A DNA stretch of 13,206 nucleotides from Bacteroidota bacterium (GTDB taxonomy: Bacteria; Bacteroidota; Bacteroidia; Cytophagales; Cyclobacteriaceae), in assembly GCA_003242315.1 (NCBI GenBank), contig QGUY01000093.1, positions 1 to 13,206 of the forward strand. The letters are read 5' to 3'. Numbering within the stretch: the first letter of the stretch is position 1; each line of letters starts with the position of its first letter. Positions 1-7,204 of this stretch are shown in pieces. Made by a program: the position numbers and the translations under genes. The notes under the pieces are model-generated. The model was not told the DNA's origin, ran no database searches, and saw only the letters and a program-made list of their open reading frames with translations.

Positions 1-420
1 TATCCCGGCAACGTGGAGAAGCGTCTTCAGCGCCTTCGTGAGACGCAGCGAATATCGCCATCGGGCAATGTAATGCGCAAACTCAGCGAAGCTGAAGAAG
101 ATGCACACCTTGATCCGGGACAAATCGAAGATGAAGCGATTCACTCTATCGACTATGACGTCTGGATCGATGATGCTACCGGCTACACAAGGATAGAAAA
201 GTATTACAACTACCAGCACGCAGAAGCCTGCCCCGAATGCGGATACTACACCATGAAGATCGAGGAAGAAGAGATTCAGGTGATGCCTACCGCCACGGAG
301 CGCGGGTTACTGCATCAGCACTACCATTGCTCGTATTGCGAACACAGGGAAGTGCATGCCGTGCGCCTGGCAGCCACGTCCCAAAGCATACTTGAGCCGG
401 CCTATTCCCGAAACGCCTAA
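1..420 (+). CDS. C-terminal zinc-ribbon part of a probable TPM-domain (YgcG-like) protein, 5' truncated
   Basis: The reading frame is open from the first base of the window, so this is the last 139 codons of a longer gene; a GTG at 13 is an unlikely true start. The visible part contains an MRKLSEAEED stretch, then an acidic segment ending in DYDVW, then two Cys pairs, CPEC (nt 229-240) and CSYC (nt 328-339), about 30 residues apart, which would make one four-cysteine zinc site. From memory, this arrangement resembles the cytoplasmic tail of Bacteroidota TPM-domain proteins (secreted N-terminal TPM domain, membrane segment, zinc-ribbon tail); the TPM domain itself lies outside the window, so the family call is inferred from the tail alone. 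In relatives I recall a further Cys pair just after DYDVW, and here that place has no cysteines. It ends 122 nt before nuoH on the same strand. The function of the family is not established. Confidence 0.6.
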   Translation, partial: YPGNVEKRLQRLRETQRISPSGNVMRKLSEAEEDAHLDPGQIEDEAIHSIDYDVWIDDATGYTRIEKYYNYQHAEACPECGYYTMKIEEEEIQVMPTATERGLLHQHYHCSYCEHREVHAVRLAATSQSILEPAYSRNA

Positions 421-470
421 GGCAGCCCTGAAGAGATACAACAAACCCTTTCAAACACGGTGGGATGTAT

Positions 471-497
471 TGTTTTGCGCGAAATTCCTGCAAAACA
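471..497 (+). repeat. Inverted repeat (8-bp stem, 11-nt loop) upstream of nuoH
   Basis: TGTTTTGC at 471-478 is the exact reverse complement of GCAAAACA at 490-497. Three more pairs (465-467 with 498-500) are possible across a 3-nt bulge. An AT-rich stretch follows at 503-511. The site could be a weak terminator for the upstream gene, since a T-rich run follows after several bases, or an operator or leader hairpin for nuoH. It is not a classical GC-rich hairpin with a U-tract, so no function is asserted. Confidence 0.35.
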
Positions 498-542
498 CAT
501 GCATAATTTTATCAAATTAGGGGTTTTTAAGAGCCTCCGGAC

Positions 543-1625
543 TTGACAACGATACTTTTCTACCTTCCTTTCCTGGTGATTTACGCCATGGCGGCCATCT
601 ATGGTGAAAGAAAGGTATCCGCTTTCATCCAGGACCGGCTTGGACCCATGGAAACCGGACGTTATGGCATTGCGCAATCCGTTGCGGACCTCATCAAACT
701 CCTCGTGAAGGAGGATATCATCCCCGCCAAAGCCGATCCGCTGCTCTTCCGGATAGCGCCACTGATAATTTTCACAAGCGTCTTTGCCGGCTTCGCGTTC
801 CTTCCGCTGAGTCCGACCTGGGCGGGAGCTTCAATGGCTTCCGGATTGTTTTTCCTACTTGCAATCATTTCACTCGACGTCATTGGCATCATCATGGCCG
901 GTTGGTCGTCGAACAACAAATACGGTATGCTGGGTACATTCCGCTCGGCGGCACAGATTGTTTCCTACGAAGTCCCGCTCGGCCTTTCCGTGCTATGCGT
1001 ATGCATGTTGTGTCAGACGCTGGACCTTCAGGAAATATCAATCCAACAGGGCCGTTACGCGACGGAACCTGCATACCTGTTTGGTATTGCCGCCACCGGA
1101 ATAGAGGTAACGGATATCGGAGGTTTTCTGGCATGGAACGTTCTCCGCATGCCGCTGCTGATGGCTGCATGGCTGATCTTCTTCATTGCCACACTCGCGG
1201 AATGTAACCGTGCACCTTTCGATCTGCCTGAAGCTGAATCCGAACTTGTCGCAGGATTTCAGACAGAATACAGCGGCTTCCGATGGGCCGTGATCATGTT
1301 GGGCGAATACGCTATGATGCTGTTGGTGAGCATGCTGGGCGTTGTGTTGTTCTTTGGAAGTTGGAACTCGCCGTTGCCGGATATAGGCACTGTTAAATTG
1401 GGGACCTGGACGAGCGGCGAGCCCGGAACGTTCTCTGCTACCCTTTGGGGTATTTTTTGGCTGGTGAGCAAATCCCTGTTTTTCGTACTGGTACAGATGT
1501 GGATCCGGTGGACTTATCCACGGCTACGAGTGGATCAGCTCATGAACCTGAGCTGGAAGTTTCTCACGCCGGCAGCCCTCATCCTCATCGTGCTGTGCGG
1601 ACTCTGGAAAATACTTTTATGGTGA
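543..1625 (+). CDS. nuoH: NADH-quinone oxidoreductase subunit H (NuoH, membrane arm)
   Basis: NuoH (ND1) is the multi-spanning inner-membrane subunit that joins the quinone site to the proton-pumping arm of complex I. The 360-aa product shows the family hallmarks: GERKVSAFIQDRLGP (residues 21-35), the acidic cytoplasmic loop AECNRAPFDLPEAESELVAG (from about residue 219), EYSGFRWA just after it, and RVDQLMNLSWKFLTP near the C-terminus. About eight hydrophobic segments are visible. The start is a TTG: an in-frame TAA at 528-530 rules out a longer product, and the next candidates (GTG 576, ATG 588) would cut away the first membrane helix. The N-terminus is therefore about ten residues shorter than in E. 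coli NuoH. A purine-rich Shine-Dalgarno site is not evident. The end overlaps the following histidine kinase gene by 7 nt, so the two are probably cotranscribed. nuoG, the usual upstream neighbour, is absent. Confidence 0.95.
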   Translation: MTTILFYLPFLVIYAMAAIYGERKVSAFIQDRLGPMETGRYGIAQSVADLIKLLVKEDIIPAKADPLLFRIAPLIIFTSVFAGFAFLPLSPTWAGASMASGLFFLLAIISLDVIGIIMAGWSSNNKYGMLGTFRSAAQIVSYEVPLGLSVLCVCMLCQTLDLQEISIQQGRYATEPAYLFGIAATGIEVTDIGGFLAWNVLRMPLLMAAWLIFFIATLAECNRAPFDLPEAESELVAGFQTEYSGFRWAVIMLGEYAMMLLVSMLGVVLFFGSWNSPLPDIGTVKLGTWTSGEPGTFSATLWGIFWLVSKSLFFVLVQMWIRWTYPRLRVDQLMNLSWKFLTPAALILIVLCGLWKILLW

Positions 1626-3649
1626 TTCAAAAAGCGACCATAGCAGCAGCATTTTTTCTCCTGATCCTGACGACCGCCGTTGCACAGACATCCCAGCGGG
1701 ATAGTCTCGAACATCTTCTTGGTACAAACTTGTCCGACTCTGTGCGACTGCGGACGCAAATCAAGTTGTCAAATCTCTACCAGTTTCACGATTACGACCG
1801 ATCCCTTTCCCATGCACAGGAAGCGGTGGCACAGGCAGAGCGCATGGGACAGTACTGGGCATTAGCTGAAAGCTATCGCAATCTTGCCTACATCTACACG
1901 CTCAACGGTGACTACAGCACGGCGCTCAAGTACGATAATATCGCATTGCAGAACGCGAATGCTTCCGGAGACAGCGCCAGCATCACGGCGTCATATAGTT
2001 ACCTCGGCAACGACTACTACGACATCGGAGAATACGATGATGCGTACTTCTACTTTACACAGTCGTATCGCCTTGCGAGGGCCACAAACGATTCGCTTAA
2101 CATGGCCATCGCCCTTCACAACGTAGGGCGGGTGTTCAAGGAATTGCAAGAATACGATCGTGCCCTCAACCACTTCGCGTTATCGCTCAAGATGAGCAAC
2201 CAGATTGGCGACAAACCCGGATTGCCTTACTACTACGATGAATTCGGGGATGTGATGATGCGAAAAGGTAACTACGACTCCGCCCTCACCGCACTGAGTA
2301 AGGCACTTACCCTCATCAACGAACTGAATCTTGGCGAACTAAAGCCGAAGACTTTCTCCAAAATCGCGAGCAGCTACCTGTATAAAAAGGATTTCGAGAA
2401 GGCCTTTGCATATTACGATTCTACCCAACGGCTTTACGAAAAGACCAACAATCAGTATGGAAAGGCGGAAGTGTGTCTGGGTCGGGGTATTGTGTTTCTT
2501 GAACAGGATGAATACGACGATGCTGAGCGCTTGATTGAAGAAGGTCTGAGTATCGCACGACGACTTAATGCGAGAGTTCTGGAAATCGAATGCTATCGCT
2601 ACCTCCACACCATCTGGGAAAAGCGTGGTGATTTCAGGAGAGCACTCGACTATTTCAAACGCTACAAGACACTCGAAGACAGCCTCTTCAGTCAGGAAGT
2701 ACTCCATAAGCTTTATCGCGACCAGATTCGATATGAAACCGAGGCGCGCGACATGGAGATCGCTGCGTTAAGCCAAATCGATGCACGCCAGAAAGACGCC
2801 CTCAAACGCGAGGAATTCATCCGCAACATACTGGCTGTCGTATTCGGCTTGTGCATGTTGTTGCTGATAACGGTTTACCGCAGTGGACAGCGGCGGAAGG
2901 AAATCAATAAACTCCTTGTCAAGCACCAGAAGGAAATGGAAACGCGTAGCGAGGAACTCGAACGCCTTAACCAGGTAAAGGACAAGTTCTTTTCAATTAT
3001 CTCGCACGATCTGAGGTCCCCCATTAACGCGCTGTCGGGCATACTGGACGTCATGGCTCGCGGCGGTCTGAGTCAGGCCGAGTTCGCTGAGCACACGAAG
3101 GAACTTCGCATTCGGTTCAATCACACGCGTACCCTGTTGAACAACCTCCTCGACTGGACGTTGCTGCAGATGGATAAGCTGAGCTTGCAGGCTGCGCGAA
3201 TCGACCTCTCGAAGATCATCGATGAGAACATTCAGTTGCTGGCCTCGCTTAATGCAAAGCAGATTACGCTGATCAACAACGTTCGCGAGGAAGCGATCGC
3301 CTTTGCCGATTCCAACACGATCAATCTCGTTATCCGTAACCTGATCACCAACGCTATTAAGTTTACCAATGACGGCGGTACGGTGATCATCGACGCAAAG
3401 GATGAGGGCGGGCACTGGCTTGTGTCGGTGCAGGACAACGGTATTGGAATAAGTCCGGAGGTTCAGCAGATGCTGTTCGACAAAACTTCACCCTACACCA
3501 CCCGCGGGACGGCAAATGAAAAAGGTACCGGCCTTGGCCTGATCCTATGTAAAGAGTTCGTCGAAAAGAATGGCGGCAAGATCTGGGTAGAAAGTACTTT
3601 GGGTAAGGGCAGCACATTCTGGGTAACCATTCCCAAACCCAATCTATGA
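1619..3649 (+). CDS. TPR-repeat membrane sensor histidine kinase (orphan)
   Basis: This predicted 676-aa sensor kinase senses through a TPR domain and autophosphorylates on histidine. Visible in order: a Sec signal peptide (residues 1-22, cleavage after AVA); about eight TPR-like helix pairs (about 40-365); a charged, probably coiled-coil linker; one transmembrane helix (about 403-420); a second coiled coil; a HisKA domain with SHDLRSP (phospho-acceptor His463); and a HATPase_c domain with N box (Asn574, Asn578), G1 box DNGIGI (Asp606) and G2 box GTGLGL (636-641). The topology places the TPRs in the periplasm and the kinase in the cytoplasm. The frame is open upstream to 1445, but ATG 1619 is chosen because the signal peptide begins exactly there and the start overlaps the nuoH stop. 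There is no receiver domain, and no response regulator gene is in the window. Such TPR kinases are common in Bacteroidota, but a position inside a nuo operon is unusual. The stimulus and partner are unknown. Confidence 0.93.
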   Translation: MVIQKATIAAAFFLLILTTAVAQTSQRDSLEHLLGTNLSDSVRLRTQIKLSNLYQFHDYDRSLSHAQEAVAQAERMGQYWALAESYRNLAYIYTLNGDYSTALKYDNIALQNANASGDSASITASYSYLGNDYYDIGEYDDAYFYFTQSYRLARATNDSLNMAIALHNVGRVFKELQEYDRALNHFALSLKMSNQIGDKPGLPYYYDEFGDVMMRKGNYDSALTALSKALTLINELNLGELKPKTFSKIASSYLYKKDFEKAFAYYDSTQRLYEKTNNQYGKAEVCLGRGIVFLEQDEYDDAERLIEEGLSIARRLNARVLEIECYRYLHTIWEKRGDFRRALDYFKRYKTLEDSLFSQEVLHKLYRDQIRYETEARDMEIAALSQIDARQKDALKREEFIRNILAVVFGLCMLLLITVYRSGQRRKEINKLLVKHQKEMETRSEELERLNQVKDKFFSIISHDLRSPINALSGILDVMARGGLSQAEFAEHTKELRIRFNHTRTLLNNLLDWTLLQMDKLSLQAARIDLSKIIDENIQLLASLNAKQITLINNVREEAIAFADSNTINLVIRNLITNAIKFTNDGGTVIIDAKDEGGHWLVSVQDNGIGISPEVQQMLFDKTSPYTTRGTANEKGTGLGLILCKEFVEKNGGKIWVESTLGKGSTFWVTIPKPNL

Positions 3650-3685
3650 GGGTGTAACCGGGTCTAAAAAATCCCCAAATCCTTC

Positions 3686-3712
3686 TTTGTGGGTCTTTAT
3701 CCTTTATTTTTG
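3686..3712 (+). promoter_or_regulatory. Candidate promoter before nuoI
   Basis: TATTTTTG at 3705-3712 matches the Bacteroidota -7 consensus TAnnTTTG at every fixed position. A TTTG lies upstream at 3686-3689, but the 15-nt spacer is shorter than the usual 17-21. The expected transcription start would be only a few bases before the nuoI ATG at 3720, giving an almost leaderless mRNA. The 70-nt gap between the kinase stop and nuoI gives a natural place for re-initiation of nuo transcription. AT-rich gaps can yield such a box by chance. Confidence 0.35.
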
Positions 3713-3719
3713 CTGTCAA

Positions 3720-4421
3720 ATGACGCAATCACAACGCACGTCGCAGGGTCATACACTCGCCGCCACGCTGCGGTCGCTATGGAGCGGCCTGCGCGTGACC
3801 TGGAAACACCTGAGGTCAGCCACGCGACGGAACGAACACAAAGCGATTTCAGATCCCGACTATTTCAAGTCGCGCCAGGGCGTCGCCACCATTCAATATC
3901 CGCACGAACTTCTTCCGATTCCCGATAACGGGAGATACAGACTCCACAACGAGATCGACGACTGCATCGTCTGTGACAAGTGCGCGAAGATCTGTCCGGT
4001 AGATTGCATCACGATGGAGCCGATAAGGGCAGTATCGGAAATTGGTAAGACATCAGACGGAACACCCAAGCGGCTTTACGCTGCTTCGTTCGACATCGAC
4101 ATGGGAAAGTGTTGCTTCTGCGGACTGTGCACGACCGTTTGCCCTACCGAATGCCTGACGATGACGCGCGTTTTCGATTTCAGCAGCTACGACATTCGCG
4201 ACCATTACTATTCCTTTGCTGAAATGACGGAAGCGGAAATCGCTGAGAAAAAGGCTGAATGGGAAGCACACCAAAAGGAAAAAGCCGCGGCGTCGCCGAA
4301 GCCTGCAGCTGAAGGGACACCCAAACCCTCCGCAGAGGGGACACCGAAGCCACCTGTTGAAGGAAAACCTGCGCGCCCTGTCTTCAAACCGAGAATGAAA
4401 CCACCCGGCACGTCGTCATGA
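3720..4421 (+). CDS. nuoI: NADH-quinone oxidoreductase subunit I (NuoI, 2x[4Fe-4S] ferredoxin-like)
   Basis: NuoI carries the two [4Fe-4S] clusters (N6a, N6b) that pass electrons toward the quinone-reducing site at the junction of the peripheral and membrane arms. Both motifs are intact: Cys82-x2-Cys85-x2-Cys88-x3-Cys92-Pro and Cys131-x2-Cys134-x2-Cys137-x3-Cys141-Pro. An amphipathic N-terminal segment (LRSLWSGLRVTWKHL) fits membrane contact. ATG 3720 is preferred over an in-frame GTG-type start further upstream (3687) because it begins a normal NuoI N-terminus. The predicted protein is 233 aa. After about residue 170 it continues into a tail rich in Glu, Lys, Ala and Pro with tandem AEGTPKP-like repeats, which is not part of the conserved fold. 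The stop overlaps the nuoJ start by 4 nt (ATGA). The gene is separated from nuoH by the inserted kinase gene. Confidence 0.95.
   Translation: MTQSQRTSQGHTLAATLRSLWSGLRVTWKHLRSATRRNEHKAISDPDYFKSRQGVATIQYPHELLPIPDNGRYRLHNEIDDCIVCDKCAKICPVDCITMEPIRAVSEIGKTSDGTPKRLYAASFDIDMGKCCFCGLCTTVCPTECLTMTRVFDFSSYDIRDHYYSFAEMTEAEIAEKKAEWEAHQKEKAAASPKPAAEGTPKPSAEGTPKPPVEGKPARPVFKPRMKPPGTSS
4308..4379 (+). repeat. Tandem 24-nt coding repeat in the nuoI 3' end (three degenerate units)
   Basis: Three consecutive 8-codon units lie at 4308-4331, 4332-4355 and 4356-4379. They encode AEGTPKPS, AEGTPKPP and VEGKPARP (NuoI residues 197-220). Units 1 and 2 share 17 of 24 bases, with most differences at third codon positions, so the peptide is better conserved than the DNA. 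The preceding residues AAASPKPA look like a further decayed unit. The tail is predicted to be disordered and basic. Confidence 0.75.
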
Positions 4422-4927
4422 TCTATGCGTTCTACATTTTTGCGTTCATAGCCATTGCTTCTGCGGCCGGGATTCTGTTCGCGCGCCGGTTGTTTCATGC
4501 AGCGCTGATGCTCCTGGTATGCTTTCTTGGTGTAGCAGGGATTTATGCAGTATCATTTGCTGAATGGGTAGCAGTCACGCAGATTCTCGTATACGCCGGA
4601 GGTGTTGTAGTGATCATCATCTTTGGCATTATGCTGACAGCGCGAATTACGGGAAGGCCCACTGCAGTGGCCAACAGTCGATGGTTTTCCGGAACATTGC
4701 TCGGTTTGGGGGCGATGGGATTTTTGATCACGCTTTTCGTGCGTGGATCATTTGGCAATGGGGTTATGCCTGCTTCGGATGCGAAGTTCACTATGGTTAA
4801 TCGTTTCGGAATTGAGCTGATGACGGATTACATGCTGCCTTTTGAAGGCGCTGGACTTCTACTGCTGATAACGTTAGTAGGCGCAGCCGTAATTGCGGCC
4901 ACGCGAAACAAGAATTCTATTTCATGA
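4418..4927 (+). CDS. nuoJ: NADH-quinone oxidoreductase subunit J (NuoJ)
   Basis: NuoJ (ND6) is a small membrane subunit next to NuoK in the proton-transfer chain of complex I. The 169-aa product has five hydrophobic segments. It shows the typical ARRLFHAALMLLVCFLGVAG stretch (about residues 22-41) and the helix-3 segment EWVAVTQILVYAGGVVVIII with its conserved Tyr and the paired glycines that form the pi-bulge region. A final hydrophobic helix is followed by a short polar tail. The ATG at 4418 lies within the nuoI stop (ATGA), and the end overlaps nuoK in the same way, indicating translational coupling. The length is normal for the family. Confidence 0.93.
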   Translation: MIYAFYIFAFIAIASAAGILFARRLFHAALMLLVCFLGVAGIYAVSFAEWVAVTQILVYAGGVVVIIIFGIMLTARITGRPTAVANSRWFSGTLLGLGAMGFLITLFVRGSFGNGVMPASDAKFTMVNRFGIELMTDYMLPFEGAGLLLLITLVGAAVIAATRNKNSIS

Positions 4928-5232
4928 TACCGATCGAGAATTATCTTGTGCTCTCTGCCACACTTTTTTCTATCGGGCTGATGATCGTTGTCATCAAACG
5001 AAATGCTATTGCCGTGCTGCTTGGCCTGGAACTTATGTTGAACGCGGCAAATATTAACCTGGTGGCGTTCAACCTGGCACACCCGGAGCGGCTTGATGGT
5101 CAGATGTTCGCGGTATTTGTTATCATCGTGGCAGCGTGTGAAGCGGCAGTCGGTCTTGCCATTATCCTGCAGGCATACCGTGTATTTCACACTGCCGTAC
5201 CGGATAGCATTAGTACATTAAAAGAATCGTGA
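4924..5232 (+). CDS. nuoK: NADH-quinone oxidoreductase subunit K (NuoK)
   Basis: NuoK (ND4L) is a three-helix membrane subunit with two buried glutamates needed for proton translocation. Both are present in the 102-aa product: Glu36 in GLELMLNA, at the same number as in E. coli, and Glu73 in ACEAAVGLAIIL, matching E. coli Glu72. The length is normal. The ATG start overlaps the nuoJ stop by 4 nt, and the stop overlaps the GTG start of nuoL by 4 nt (GTGA). Confidence 0.96.
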   Translation: MIPIENYLVLSATLFSIGLMIVVIKRNAIAVLLGLELMLNAANINLVAFNLAHPERLDGQMFAVFVIIVAACEAAVGLAIILQAYRVFHTAVPDSISTLKES

Positions 5233-7148
5233 GTCCTGACGCCGATATCGCTTACTGGATCGTCGCCGCCTCGATGATCGTTCTGTTGGCGCCCCTGGCA
5301 TCAGGGATTCTTTCTGCTTTAATACCAGTGCGCTACTCGTGGCTCGTCTCCCTGACAGCGTCATTCATGCTCCTCGTTGCTGTTGCCGGAGCAGTTGTTC
5401 TCGTGAGCAACGCTGGACTGCATGATACACGACACTTTAGCACGGCCTGGTTCACACTCGGAGGAAACGAAATTGCCGCAGGAATTCTGGTCGACAAGTA
5501 CGCCGCGGTTATGGTGCTCGTTGTCACCATCGTATCGTTCCTGGTGCACTTGTACTCCGCGGGATACATGGCCGGCGATGCGTCGATCAGGCGGTACTTT
5601 GTAATGCTCGGATTCTTCACCTTCACGATGCTCGGCATTGTGTTGTCCGATAACCTGCTGATTCTGTTCATGTGTTGGGAGTTGGTCGGCTTTTCTTCGT
5701 ACATGCTTATCGGGCATTGGATGGAATTACCCGAGGCCGCGCAGGCTTCGCGAAAAGCATATATGATGAACCGCATCGGCGACCTGGGATTCATCGCCGG
5801 ACTCATGATCGTTTACCGTAAGGCGGGAACGTTCGACATCAGTATACTCGCAAGCCATTCACTTCAGGGCTGGGAGACAACCGCCGCACTTTGCTTTTTC
5901 CTTGCCATCGCGGCTAAGTCGGCTCAGTTCCCGCTGCTTACCTGGCTGCCCGATGCGATGGCTGGTCCAACACCCGTGTCCGCATTGATACACGCCGCTA
6001 CGATGGTAGCTGCCGGCGTATTTTTACTCGGTCGTATACATTTCATGTTTCCGCCTGAAGCGCTTCAGGTCGTTACCGCCGCAGGACTTCTCACCGCGTT
6101 GACGGGCGCTGCTGCTGCGTTGGGGCACTTTGATATCAAGAAAATTCTTGCCTATTCCACGGTGTCGCAACTGGGTCTCATGGTTACCGCGCTTGGCATG
6201 GGTGCAAAAGACGCCGCGATGCTGCATCTGCTCACACATGCATTTTTCAAAGCAGGGCTATTTCTGGCGGCGGGTGCCATCATTCACACGCTTCATCAGG
6301 TACAGGTGAGTACCGGCAAAACATATGATGTGCAGGACATACGCAATCTCGGCGGACTTCGAAAAGCGATGCCCGTTACGTTTGTTGTGTTCGTCCTCTG
6401 TGGTGCGGCCCTTTCAGGCATACCGATGTTTTCCGGCTTTCAATCCAAGGAGGCTATCCTTTCGCACATGCTGAGCGGGCAAGGTGAATGGTCTTTGATT
6501 GCCGCATTCCTTTTTCTGCTTACCGCCTTTCTCACCATTGTCTACACATTTCGCCTGATCTGGTTCGTGTTTATCGCCAATGAAGGGCGGCAATGGGGCA
6601 ACATTCCCGAAGTTCCATTTGTCATGCGCTTCCCGATGATAGTACTGGGGCTCGCGTCGCTGTGGTGGATCGTCTCGCTAAATCCATTCTCATTTTCAGG
6701 TTGGTTTATGACCGGACGGGCGACAGGGTCCGCGACAATGATTTCTATCGCCGTGGTGATCACCGCTTTGGCGACTTCTTTCTTGTTCGTCCGAAAGAAA
6801 CCGACACCAACCGGCGCTCCGGGTATCCTCACGAACACGTTTTATCTTGACAACGTTTTTGGTGCGTTGGTGACGCGTCCAGTAGGCCATCTGTCATCCC
6901 TGTGTGTACGGATCGATCGGAGATATATTGATGGTATCCTGCACGGTGCCGCCTATGCACAGGTCACTCTGGCACATATTGTCGGCTGGATCGACAAGAC
7001 AATTGTCGACGGAATCGTCAACTTCGTCGCCCGACTGGCTTCGTGGTTGGGCGCATTCGTGCGTACGTTTCAGTCGGGCAACATCCAGATGTACATTTTC
7101 TGGGCAGGAATGGGTCTACTTTTGCTCACGCTTTACATCGTTACATGA
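5229..7148 (+). CDS. nuoL: NADH-quinone oxidoreductase subunit L (NuoL, antiporter-like)
   Basis: NuoL (ND5) is the distal antiporter-like proton-pumping subunit, with a long lateral helix along the membrane arm. The 639-aa product has the signature helix CWELVGFSSYMLIGHW with Glu151 (E. coli Glu144) and the segment AAKSAQFPLLTWLPDAM with Lys230 (E. coli Lys229). PTPVSALIHAATMVAAG follows, and then FDIKKILAYSTVSQLGLM. The C-terminal part holds the amphipathic lateral helix region and a final membrane anchor (WAGMGLLLLTLYIV). The start is a GTG at 5229 that overlaps the nuoK stop by 4 nt; this coupled start leaves the normal N-terminal hydrophobic segment intact. No frame break or missing key residue is seen. 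Confidence 0.96.
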   Translation: MSPDADIAYWIVAASMIVLLAPLASGILSALIPVRYSWLVSLTASFMLLVAVAGAVVLVSNAGLHDTRHFSTAWFTLGGNEIAAGILVDKYAAVMVLVVTIVSFLVHLYSAGYMAGDASIRRYFVMLGFFTFTMLGIVLSDNLLILFMCWELVGFSSYMLIGHWMELPEAAQASRKAYMMNRIGDLGFIAGLMIVYRKAGTFDISILASHSLQGWETTAALCFFLAIAAKSAQFPLLTWLPDAMAGPTPVSALIHAATMVAAGVFLLGRIHFMFPPEALQVVTAAGLLTALTGAAAALGHFDIKKILAYSTVSQLGLMVTALGMGAKDAAMLHLLTHAFFKAGLFLAAGAIIHTLHQVQVSTGKTYDVQDIRNLGGLRKAMPVTFVVFVLCGAALSGIPMFSGFQSKEAILSHMLSGQGEWSLIAAFLFLLTAFLTIVYTFRLIWFVFIANEGRQWGNIPEVPFVMRFPMIVLGLASLWWIVSLNPFSFSGWFMTGRATGSATMISIAVVITALATSFLFVRKKPTPTGAPGILTNTFYLDNVFGALVTRPVGHLSSLCVRIDRRYIDGILHGAAYAQVTLAHIVGWIDKTIVDGIVNFVARLASWLGAFVRTFQSGNIQMYIFWAGMGLLLLTLYIVT

Positions 7149-7204
7149 AATATGAACCAATTAAACTTTATTTTTAGGCGCTTTTGTGTAATCACCCGAG
7201 TCTG

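Noticed and set aside
1445..1618. N-terminal extension of the histidine kinase by 58 codons
   Set aside because: The frame is open but lies wholly within nuoH; a clean signal peptide begins at the internal ATG 1619, and an extension would bury it.
2339..3415. Long antisense frames (122 and 140 codons) opposite the kinase gene
   Set aside because: They lie opposite conserved TPR, HisKA and HATPase coding sequence, lack recognisable motifs, and are best explained as shadows.
7184..7204. TTG start for nuoM at 7184
   Set aside because: It would add seven polar residues before the hydrophobic N-terminus; the ATG at 7205 gives the usual NuoM start.
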